This document shows positions 18,326 through 24,930 of a DNA stretch of 55,984 nt, one piece after another. The stretch's first letter is position 1, and every line of letters begins with the position of its first letter. Location of the stretch: NCBI GenBank assembly GCA_052108535.1, contig JBQDZM010000018.1, forward strand, positions 1 to 55,984, given 5' to 3'. Position numbers and translations under genes: made by a program. This DNA is from Galactobacter sp052108535 (GTDB taxonomy: Bacteria > Actinomycetota > Actinomycetes > Actinomycetales > Micrococcaceae). The notes beneath the pieces were generated by a model. The model saw only the letters and a program-made list of their open reading frames with translations. It was not told the DNA's origin and did not search any database.

Positions 18326-18508
18326 CGTCTGACCCATGAGTCACGCTGTGGTGCGCTGACGTGACTGTGGAGACGCTTCGTCAGTGGTGTGGCGCGGGAC
18401 CGGCTTGCCGCAGATCAACGGGGACCTTTCCGTATCCTGGCGTGTTCGGTTTGTGCGGGCTGGCAAATCCACGTAACTTCAGTGCTAAGCAATAACACCG
18501 ATACATAA

Positions 18509-18520
18509 GCAGGCGCCTGC
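18509..18520. repeat. 12-bp palindrome GCAGGCGCCTGC
   Basis: A perfect palindrome 36 bases before the start of the 18,556 gene, in a 230-base stretch (18326-18555) that otherwise shows no gene, only a weak promoter-like A/T-rich patch (about 18,490-18,508). Confidence 0.3.
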
Positions 18521-18555
18521 AGAATACGGCTAGGCCCTCACGGAACAGGAGCATC

Positions 18556-18981
18556 ATGACCACCCCCAACGGCTGGCAGGGCCAGAACAATCCGGCCCAG
18601 CAGGCACCCTCTTCCGCTTCCGCTCACCACCCGGCGGGTCCCGCCGGGTACGGCGCTCCGGCTCCCGGCCAGGGAGCACCGGGGACACCGCAGGGCTACG
18701 TTCAGCCCGGCGCTCAGGGCTACGCACCGCCCAAGCCCAAGGCACCGCTTGACCTCGGCAAGATCTTGAGCCTGAGCGGCCTCGGCGTCCTCGCACTGGC
18801 CTTCGTGCTGCTGGTGGTCGCGATGATCGTGGCCTTGGTCGGTACCGGCGCCACCGCCACGGGCCAGGGCTTCTCCCGCGGCAACGTCCTCCTGACCACC
18901 AGCACGGGTCTGGCCATCATCGGTGCGGGCCTGTTCATCGGCTCCTCCATCCAGAGCCTCGCGGACAAGCTGAAGAAGTAA
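18556..18981 (+). CDS. Small Pro/Gly/Gln-rich membrane protein
   Basis: A 141-aa protein of unknown function. Residues 1-65 are low-complexity (Gln/Ala/Pro/Gly, with PAGPAGYGAP, GAPGTPQGY repeats), typical of cytoplasmic disordered tails on actinobacterial membrane proteins. Two hydrophobic helices follow: LSLSGLGVLALAFVLLVVAM (about 73-95) and TSTGLAIIGAGLFIGSS (about 113-132), with a short basic C-terminus (DKLKK). GGAACAGGAG gives a usable Shine-Dalgarno. It is a single-gene unit closed by a strong bidirectional terminator. Confidence 0.8.
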   Translation: MTTPNGWQGQNNPAQQAPSSASAHHPAGPAGYGAPAPGQGAPGTPQGYVQPGAQGYAPPKPKAPLDLGKILSLSGLGVLALAFVLLVVAMIVALVGTGATATGQGFSRGNVLLTTSTGLAIIGAGLFIGSSIQSLADKLKK

Positions 18982-18996
18982 GCTTCCCTCTGACGG

Positions 18997-19044
18997 GAAA
19001 ACGGCAGAGGACCACAACAGTCGTTGTGGTCCTCTGCCGTTTTC
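18997..19044. terminator. Bidirectional hairpin terminator
   Basis: A 22-bp perfect stem (18997-19018 with 19023-19044), 4-base loop AGTC, with GAAAA at the left and TTTTC at the right, so it works for the plus-strand membrane gene and for the minus-strand hisN operon converging from the right. Confidence 0.9.
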
Positions 19045-19102
19045 GTGTCTGGCGGGTGGTACGTCCGAGACGTGGTGTCTCAGGGACGGCCGGCGCCGGA
19101 AC

Positions 19103-19921
19103 TCAGCGGGGGACCGGGGTGGGCGTCGGGGCGTCGTCCCGGGTTCCGAGCACGGAGAGCACCTCGTCGTGGAGCAGAGAGTTGGTGGCCAGGGCGTTGC
19201 CGCCGAAGGGCCCGTCCTCGCCCTGGAGCGACGTGAAACGTCCACCCGCCTCGGTGACGATGGGCACCAGAGCAGCCATGTCGTAAAGGTTCAGTTCGGG
19301 TTCGGTGGCGATATCGACCGCTCCCTCAGCCAACAGTGTGTAGGAGAAGAAGTCGCCGTAGCCGCGCGAACGCCAGAGGCGATCCTGCAGGTCCAGCATT
19401 CCATCAAGGTGGCCGTTCTCCCTCCACCCGGTGAGCGATGAGTAGGACAGGGAGGCGTCGCTCAGCTGGGACACCTTGGAGACCTGAAGCTTGCGGGCGG
19501 AGGCCAGGGAGCGCCCCACGTAGGCGCCCTGGTCCTTGGCCGCCCACCAGCGGCGGTTCAACGCCGGCGCCGAGACCATGCCGACCACGACCTTGCCGCC
19601 CTCCACCAGCCCGATGAGTGTGGCCCACACGGGGACTCCACGGACAAAGTTCTTGGTTCCATCGATGGGATCGATGATCCAGGTGCGGTCGCTGTGCCCG
19701 GACGTCCCGAACTCTTCACCGTAAACGGCATCGCGCGGACGGGCCCGCTCCAGGTGTCCGCGGATGGACTGCTCCGCGCGCTTGTCAGCGTCCGTGACGG
19801 GGGTCAGGTCCGGTTTGGTCTCCACAACCAGGTCGGAGGAGTGGAAGCGGCGCAGCGTCACCTCGTCTACGGCTTCCGCCAGGAGATGGGCCAGGTGCAG
19901 ATCGTCGGAATGGCTCGCCAT
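19103..19921 (-). CDS. hisN: Histidinol-phosphatase (inositol monophosphatase family)
   Basis: A 272-aa Mg2+-dependent phosphatase of the IMPase fold, annotated in actinobacteria as HisN, which removes phosphate from histidinol phosphate. Metal-binding motifs are intact: GEE at 68-70, DPIDGT at 84-89 and the late Asp of LYDMAALVPIVTEAGG (about 215-230). ATG at 19921 is chosen; an in-frame ATG at 19930 would add three residues, and both overlap or abut the rsgA stop. The aroA-rsgA-hisN order is frequent in actinobacteria. A specific his role rests on family convention; other sugar or inositol phosphates are possible. Confidence 0.85.
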   Translation of the reverse strand: MASHSDDLHLAHLLAEAVDEVTLRRFHSSDLVVETKPDLTPVTDADKRAEQSIRGHLERARPRDAVYGEEFGTSGHSDRTWIIDPIDGTKNFVRGVPVWATLIGLVEGGKVVVGMVSAPALNRRWWAAKDQGAYVGRSLASARKLQVSKVSQLSDASLSYSSLTGWRENGHLDGMLDLQDRLWRSRGYGDFFSYTLLAEGAVDIATEPELNLYDMAALVPIVTEAGGRFTSLQGEDGPFGGNALATNSLLHDEVLSVLGTRDDAPTPTPVPR

Positions 19922-19931
19922 AGCTCCCATG

Positions 19932-21005
19932 CTAGTGGCTGCCGAGTTCCTTCTCCGCCTGGGTGTCATCCTGGCGCGAGGCCAGCAGCCGACGTAGCGA
20001 CTCCAAGCGAGCCGCCCCGAAAGCGCCTGCCGCCCCAGAGGCGACCCACGCATCCAAGGCACAACCGGGTTCGTCGGCGGCATGGGTGCATCCGCGTGGG
20101 CATTCAGCTGTGGCCTCGACCAGGTCCTCGAAGGCATCAAGCACGCCCTGCGGGTCCACATGAGCCAGTCCGAAGGAACGCACACCTGGGGTGTCCACGA
20201 TCCAGCTTCCCGGCTCGGTGCCAGGCAGTTTCAGCGCGATGGCGGAGGATGAGGTGTGGCGCCCGCGTCCCGTGACCGCATTGACGTGGCCCGTGGCGCG
20301 TCCCGCACCAGTCAGCGCGTTGACCATGGTGGACTTGCCCACTCCGGAATGGCCAAGCAGCGCGGAGATGTGACCGTCCAGTTCGCCGCGCAACGTTTCC
20401 ACGGCCTCCGGCGAGAGCGCGGGGTTCTCCTGGTCCTCGTCATCCGAACGGGAGACGATCAGCCGGGAGACCAAAGGCGTGTAGCACTCCACCAGATCCG
20501 TAGGCTCGCGCAGATCGGCCTTGGTGATCACCAGAACCGGGGTGATGCCGGCGTGGTGGGCCGCCACGAGCGCACGGTCGATGAATCCGGGACGGGGTTC
20601 GGGATCCGCTGCGGCGACCACGATGACCAGCCGGTCAGCGTTGGCCACGACGACGCGTTCCACCTCGTCCGTGTCGTCGGCGCTGCGCCGCAGCAGCGTG
20701 TCCCGCTCCTGGATCCGCACGATTCTGGACAGGGACCCCTGGGCCCCAGACGTATCGCCGACCATGCCGACGAGATCCCCGGGAACGATGGCCTGGCGGC
20801 GAAGCTCTCGCGCACGCATGGCCTGGACGGTGCGTTCGCCCGGCCCGCCCTCATCCACCACGGTCTGGTAGCGGCCGCGGTCCACGCCGATGACGCGGGC
20901 CACGACGGCGCGCTCGTGTTTGGGGCGGTCCTTGCTGCGTGGTTTGGACCCTCGCTTGTTAGGACGGATCCTGACGTCCGACTCGTCGTATTCTCGACGG
21001 CTCAT
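19932..21005 (-). CDS. rsgA: Ribosome small-subunit GTPase A
   Basis: A 357-aa circularly permuted GTPase that checks late 30S maturation. The order is an N-terminal OB domain (about 30-105), then G4 TKAD (161-164), G1 GHSGVGKS (218-225), G3 DTPG (271-274), and a zinc module with Cys302, Cys306, His308 and Cys315 (CPRGCTHAADEPGC). The basic N-terminal ~30 residues are typical of actinobacterial members. The ATG overlaps the aroA stop by 4 bases. Length and motif order are standard. Confidence 0.95.
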   Translation of the reverse strand: MSRREYDESDVRIRPNKRGSKPRSKDRPKHERAVVARVIGVDRGRYQTVVDEGGPGERTVQAMRARELRRQAIVPGDLVGMVGDTSGAQGSLSRIVRIQERDTLLRRSADDTDEVERVVVANADRLVIVVAAADPEPRPGFIDRALVAAHHAGITPVLVITKADLREPTDLVECYTPLVSRLIVSRSDDEDQENPALSPEAVETLRGELDGHISALLGHSGVGKSTMVNALTGAGRATGHVNAVTGRGRHTSSSAIALKLPGTEPGSWIVDTPGVRSFGLAHVDPQGVLDAFEDLVEATAECPRGCTHAADEPGCALDAWVASGAAGAFGAARLESLRRLLASRQDDTQAEKELGSH

Positions 21006-22333
21006 GCGGCGGCTCCGGCGGTGGCGAGCATCCGCTCCCACATGGAGACGAAATCTGGCATGGTCTTGGCGGTGGTCGCCACGTCCTGCACCGCTACTCC
21101 TGGGATGTGCAGACCGACCATGGCGCCGGCGGTGGCCATCCGATGGTCCTCATAGCTCTCCCAGACGGCACCCTGGCTGGGCCCGACGAGCGGATCGATC
21201 TCGAGTCCGTCCTCGAGCTCTCGGGCCCGGACACCCACGCGGGCCAGTTCTGTCACGAGGGCGGCCAGTCGATCCGTCTCGTGGCCTCTGAGATGGGCGA
21301 TACCGGTGAGTCGGCTCGGGCCGGAGGCCAGTGCGCAGAGTGCCGCGAGCGTGGGGGCCAGCTCTCCGGTGTCGGCGAAATTGCCACCGGAGATGGTGCC
21401 GTCACCACTGACCTGTAGCGACCCGTTGGGCAGGTGCTCCACCCGAGCCCCCATGCGGGGCAGCAGCTCCTCCCACAACGCGCCGATCTGCGTGGTGGTG
21501 CTGGGCCAATGCGGAATGCGCACCGTGCCACCGCAGATCAGGGCGGCACCGAGGAACGGACCGGCATTGGACAGGTCCGGCTCCACGATCACCCGACCAG
21601 GGGAAGGCACCCCGGGCTCGACCCGCCATGAACGGTGATCCGGAGCTGCGGAGGCCTCGATACCGGCCGCCCTCAGCACGTTGAGACTCATCCCGATGTG
21701 CTGCGGGCTGGGGAGGGTGGACCCCGTGTGGCGCAGCACCAATCCCTGGGGGAGTCGCGGTGCGGCCAGGAGCAGGGCGGACACGAACTGGCTGGAGCCG
21801 GAGGCATCGATGCTGACCTCCCCTCCTACGACGTGGTCGTTGCCGGTCACCGTGAACGGAAGGAAGCCGCCTTCGCCGCCTTCGATGTCGGCGCCTAGCG
21901 CACGCAGCGCGTCAAGGACGGGACCCACTGGCCGACGGCGGGCGGCCGCGTCACCGTCGAACGTCACCGGACGGCGCTGAAGCGCCGCCAGCACGGGGAC
22001 GAAGCGCATCACGGTGCCAGCTAGTCCAGTGTCGATGCGGACGGGTTCTGTGCCTGCAGCGTGTCCCAGTGGCAGTGGTGCAACAGTCCACACGCTGCTA
22101 CCGTCCTGCAGGCTCTCGGTGATGCCGGAACCCAGCGCGGCTAGAGCACGCTGCATCAGCCGCGAATCCCGCGAATCCAGTGGAGCCACGATCTCGACCG
22201 GCTCCTGGGCCAAGGCGGCCAACAGCAGGTGCCGATTGGTCAGCGACTTGGAACCCGGGATGGGGACAGTGGCGTCCAACGGCCCCGGGGAGAGCGGCGC
22301 AGGCCACGGATCTGGGACAGGCACCCGGCTCAC
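21002..22333 (-). CDS. aroA: 3-phosphoshikimate 1-carboxyvinyltransferase (EPSP synthase)
   Basis: The sixth step of the shikimate pathway: transfers enolpyruvyl from PEP to shikimate-3-phosphate. The 443-aa protein shows PIPGSKSLTNRHLLLAALA near residue 25 (the catalytic-Lys loop), DTGLAGTVMRFVPVLAAL near 102 (the LxNxGTAxR position reads GLAGTVMRF), and the second-domain LRGHETDRLAALVTELARVG near 350 with DHRMATAGAMVGL near 395. The GTG start (22333) overlaps the upstream stop as GTGA. Second gene of the doxX-like/aroA/rsgA/hisN unit. Confidence 0.96.
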   Translation of the reverse strand: MSRVPVPDPWPAPLSPGPLDATVPIPGSKSLTNRHLLLAALAQEPVEIVAPLDSRDSRLMQRALAALGSGITESLQDGSSVWTVAPLPLGHAAGTEPVRIDTGLAGTVMRFVPVLAALQRRPVTFDGDAAARRRPVGPVLDALRALGADIEGGEGGFLPFTVTGNDHVVGGEVSIDASGSSQFVSALLLAAPRLPQGLVLRHTGSTLPSPQHIGMSLNVLRAAGIEASAAPDHRSWRVEPGVPSPGRVIVEPDLSNAGPFLGAALICGGTVRIPHWPSTTTQIGALWEELLPRMGARVEHLPNGSLQVSGDGTISGGNFADTGELAPTLAALCALASGPSRLTGIAHLRGHETDRLAALVTELARVGVRARELEDGLEIDPLVGPSQGAVWESYEDHRMATAGAMVGLHIPGVAVQDVATTAKTMPDFVSMWERMLATAGAAA

Positions 22334-22851
22334 GCGTCCTGGAGGGAGTCTGCAGCGTTCTTGACGGCCTTGGCCGCACGGGCCTCGGCCTGAGCAGCCT
22401 TCCGCTGCGCCCGCTTGGTGGCCTTGGCAGCGTGGGCCTTCACGGCCTTGATCTTATTGCGGGAGCCTCCGTCCACGCTGGCCACGAGGGCGCCACCGAC
22501 GAGTCCTGCCCGGGTCACGGCAGTGGTCACGAGGGTGCCCTGGGTCTTCGCGGCGGACAGGTCGCCCGGCAACGTGGCGGCCTGCGTTGCGACGATCAGC
22601 GCGGCGGACAGGCGCGGAGCCTTCCCCAGGGCCAGCAGCACCGAGGCTCCGGCCTCGATGCCCCCCACGGTGCGGGTGAAGAGTTCGGGGCGATCGGCGA
22701 GGCTGCGCACCGCAGGGAAGCGACGCGCAAGGCGTTCCAGTTGCGGGCGCAAGGATGCGGCCGTGGTGCCGGGCGTCCTGAGCCGGGACACGGCGTCGGC
22801 CACAAACGGCGCGGCCAAGAGCGGACGGGCGATGGTACGGATCGGCGACAT
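22330..22851 (-). CDS. DoxX-like small membrane protein
   Basis: A 173-aa protein with DoxX-family features: an N-terminal ARPLLAAPFVADAVSRLR segment, PELFTRTVGGIEAGASVLLALG and LSAALIVATQAATLPG hydrophobic helices, then a long Lys/Ala-rich cytoplasmic tail (about 135-173). Function unknown; DoxX proteins are linked to redox homeostasis in actinobacteria. Start ATG 22851 has a strong GGAGGAATC Shine-Dalgarno; the frame is open further upstream but overlaps the sigR promoter. It is divergent from sigR with 112 bases between start codons, and overlaps aroA by 4 bases. Confidence 0.75.
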   Translation of the reverse strand: MSPIRTIARPLLAAPFVADAVSRLRTPGTTAASLRPQLERLARRFPAVRSLADRPELFTRTVGGIEAGASVLLALGKAPRLSAALIVATQAATLPGDLSAAKTQGTLVTTAVTRAGLVGGALVASVDGGSRNKIKAVKAHAAKATKRAQRKAAQAEARAAKAVKNAADSLQDA

Positions 22852-22915
22852 GATTCCTCCGGATCGGGATTTCTTCGAGGGCCCCTCCATCATTCCACGC
22901 ACGGAGCGCGCCAGC

Positions 22916-22942
22916 GGAATAACCCGGTCACGAGGAAACGTT
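22916..22942 (+). promoter_or_regulatory. SigR-type (thiol-stress) promoter of sigR
   Basis: GGAAT (22916-22920), 19 bases, GTT (22940-22942) matches the SigR/SigH consensus GGAAT-N18/19-GTT. It lies 21 bases before the first ATG of sigR, so the sigma factor probably drives its own gene. Confidence 0.7.
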
Positions 22943-22963
22943 GTACCCGGTGTGGAAGCGACC

Positions 22964-23656
22964 ATGACCCCGACGCAGGCCCACGTAGACTTGGCCGGGA
23001 TGAGAACCTCAGAGACACCTCCAGTGGACGTCGCCACGGAGACCGAGGAAGAACGACGCTCCCGTTTCGAACGGGATGCCCTGCAATACGTTGACCAGTT
23101 GTACTCGGCCGCGTTGAGGATGGCCCGCCATCCCTCCGACGCCGAGGACCTGGTGCAAGAGGCCTACGCCAAGGCGTACGCGTCCTTCCACCAGTACAAG
23201 CCAGGCACCAATCTGAAGGCCTGGCTCTACCGGATCCTGACCAACACCTACATCAACCTGTACCGCAAGCGTCAGCGCGAGCCCAAACGTTCAGGAACGG
23301 AGCAGGTGGAGGACTGGCAGCTCAGCCAGGCCATAGACCACCACGACCCGGGTCTGCGCTCAGCTGAGGCGCAGGCGTTGGATCACCTGCCGGACTCGGA
23401 CGTCAAGGAAGCGCTGCAAGCCATCCCGGAGGACTTCCGGCTGGCCGTGTACTTCGTGGACATCGAAGGCTTCCCGTACAAGGAGGCCGCCGAGATCCTG
23501 GAGGTGCCGATCGGCACCGTCATGTCACGGTTGCATCGCGGACGCAAGCAGCTGCGGGAACTGCTCAGCGATTATGCGGCGGAACGCGGCGTAGACGTCG
23601 AAGCGGCAGGCAGGAAACGGGCAGAGAAGACCAAGAACAAGGACGCAGGAAAATGA
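22964..23656 (+). CDS. sigR: RNA polymerase ECF sigma factor SigR/SigH
   Basis: A thiol-oxidative-stress sigma factor, 230 aa. Region 2 is visible at about 37-105 (ALQYVDQLYSAALRMARHPSDAEDLVQEAY, in parts; WLYRILTNTYINLYRKRQREP) and region 4 at about 150-205 (ALQAIPEDFRLAVYFVDIEGFPYKEAAEILEVPIGTVMSRLHRGRKQL, in parts). The ATG at 22964 has GGAAG at good distance; a second in-frame ATG at 23000 (MRTSE) could give a 12-residue shorter form. The stop overlaps rsrA as ATGA. Regulated by the GGAAT/GTT promoter upstream and by the RsrA-like anti-sigma. Confidence 0.93.
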   Translation: MTPTQAHVDLAGMRTSETPPVDVATETEEERRSRFERDALQYVDQLYSAALRMARHPSDAEDLVQEAYAKAYASFHQYKPGTNLKAWLYRILTNTYINLYRKRQREPKRSGTEQVEDWQLSQAIDHHDPGLRSAEAQALDHLPDSDVKEALQAIPEDFRLAVYFVDIEGFPYKEAAEILEVPIGTVMSRLHRGRKQLRELLSDYAAERGVDVEAAGRKRAEKTKNKDAGK

Positions 23657-23946
23657 CGAACGCAGCATCGGCTGAAGACGACGCACTCATGTGCTGTGCG
23701 AGTGCGGCAGAGACTGCAACCAGAATGGAACGGATCCACGAGTACCTCAACGGTGCGCTGAGTTGGGAGGACCTGCTGCACCTGCAGGAGCACCTCGCCG
23801 AGTGCCCGGAATGTGCTCAGCAGTACGACCTCGAGTGCATCATCCGCTCCGTGGTCGCCCGCTCCTGCCACGAATCCGCCCCCGCCACGTTGCACAGCCG
23901 GATCAAGATCCGGATCGAGGAGATCCGGATCAGCGAAGGCCACTGA
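23653..23946 (+). CDS. rsrA: Redox-sensing zinc anti-sigma factor (RsrA/RshA type)
   Basis: A 97-aa ZAS-family anti-sigma factor. The signature His47-x3-Cys51-x2-Cys54 (HLAECPEC) is intact, and Cys14/Cys15 occupy the position of the N-terminal Cys of Streptomyces RsrA that forms the trigger disulfide; Cys62 and Cys72 are extra. Reduced protein should hold SigR; oxidation releases zinc and the sigma factor. It is coupled to sigR by a 4-base overlap. A strong hairpin follows. Confidence 0.9.
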   Translation: MTNAASAEDDALMCCASAAETATRMERIHEYLNGALSWEDLLHLQEHLAECPECAQQYDLECIIRSVVARSCHESAPATLHSRIKIRIEEIRISEGH

Positions 23947-23979
23947 GCTGGGCCTTGGGACCAGGCTTTGGATATGACA

Positions 23980-24018
23980 ATGGCCGACGGCGTGTGGTGA
24001 CCACACGCCGTCGGCCAT
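23980..24018. terminator. Bidirectional hairpin between rsrA and bL37
   Basis: An 18-bp perfect stem (23980-23997 with 24001-24018) around the loop TGA, between convergent genes; serves both. Confidence 0.8.
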
Positions 24019-24051
24019 AGTTCGTGGCGTCCCTCAAGGACGCGCAGACGA

Positions 24052-24126
24052 TCAGGCGTTGGGACGCTTGCCGTGGTTGGCTCCGCCGTGCTTACGGCTG
24101 CGACGCTTGCGTGCGCGCTTGCTCAT
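24052..24126 (-). CDS. 50S ribosomal protein bL37
   Basis: A 24-residue, extremely basic protein beginning MSKRARKRRSRKHGG and ending ANHGKRPNA. It matches the actinobacterial 50S peptide bL37 first seen in mycobacterial ribosome structures. AAGGAGA lies 8 bases before the ATG. It sits next to sigR/rsrA, as in other actinobacteria. The gene is shorter than most gene-finder cut-offs. Placement and sequence make the call good; it could not be aligned here. Confidence 0.8.
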   Translation of the reverse strand: MSKRARKRRSRKHGGANHGKRPNA

Positions 24127-24249
24127 GGTGCTTCTCCTTCGCTTCAGTCGGTTTCTCATGCGGGGTCTGACGGCACTTTGCAGGGACAGACACCCGAGGT
24201 CTACTTAGTCATTCTCCCACGAGCCTGCAGACGTGAGGAAACGTGAACC

Positions 24250-24852
24250 TCACTCCTCAGGCTCGGTGATCCCCAGCCAGGGGTACCAGCCACGGTGAAG
24301 GACCAGCCACGCGAGCAAACCGTGCCCCTGCTGGGACGGGACGCCCCGGTGCGCGGCGAGGTCCGTGCGGAACTGTTCGTGGCCCTCCAACGGCGTGAAC
24401 GTATCCACGTAGAAGTGGTTACGCCTGGTCGTGACATCGCCGAAAGCCGTGGACAACTGGCTGATGCGCTGGTTGCGTGCCGGGTCCAAGGTGGGAGGCG
24501 GGCCCACCACGAAAGCGGAGAGGCTCAGCTGCGTCGCGGCATCGAGGATGTTGGCCAAGTTCAGGCGGGAGCGGGCGGTGGAAATCCCCTGCTCCTCATC
24601 GGCCGCGGACAAGGCCACGACCACCCGATTGGCTCCGTCCGGATTGAAGCGTTGCTGCGCCTCACCCAACCAGCGCCCGGCCAGCTCCTCGGTGGTCTCC
24701 TTCGGGGAGGCCAACACATACGGCTCCAACTGCACCTGATCGCCCGGGGTGCGCGCCAACACGCGACCAAACCAGCCGAGGCCGCGCGGGTCTCCGTGAC
24801 CGGCCAGGAGTTCGTCACCGATGGCGACAAGACGCACAGAACGGGTTTCCAC
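24250..24852 (-). CDS. SGNH/GDSL-hydrolase-fold protein with altered nucleophile motif
   Basis: A 200-aa protein with an SGNH-hydrolase layout: block I VRLVAIGDELLAG (residues 6-18), a block II-like FGRVLA region and a C-terminal GHGLLAWLVLHRGW (about 175-188) that could supply the His. The usual nucleophile Ser of GDSL is Glu14 here (GDEL), so classical esterase chemistry is not expected; either it is non-catalytic or uses other residues. Relatives in other actinobacteria show the same GDEL, from memory. GTG start at 24852, 79 bases downstream of kgd's stop on the same strand; may be co-transcribed with kgd. Confidence 0.65.
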   Translation of the reverse strand: METRSVRLVAIGDELLAGHGDPRGLGWFGRVLARTPGDQVQLEPYVLASPKETTEELAGRWLGEAQQRFNPDGANRVVVALSAADEEQGISTARSRLNLANILDAATQLSLSAFVVGPPPTLDPARNQRISQLSTAFGDVTTRRNHFYVDTFTPLEGHEQFRTDLAAHRGVPSQQGHGLLAWLVLHRGWYPWLGITEPEE

Positions 24853-24930
24853 GGCTCACGCTTCCTTCACGGGTTGGGGGATATGCCCCCGGCGCCGGAC
24901 CAAGACCCGGCGCCGGGTGTCGAACGAGGT

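Noticed and set aside
17300..18556. A genomic island with att sites at ssrA
   Set aside because: No integrase and no second copy of the tmRNA 3' end was found; only the TA pair itself supports acquisition.
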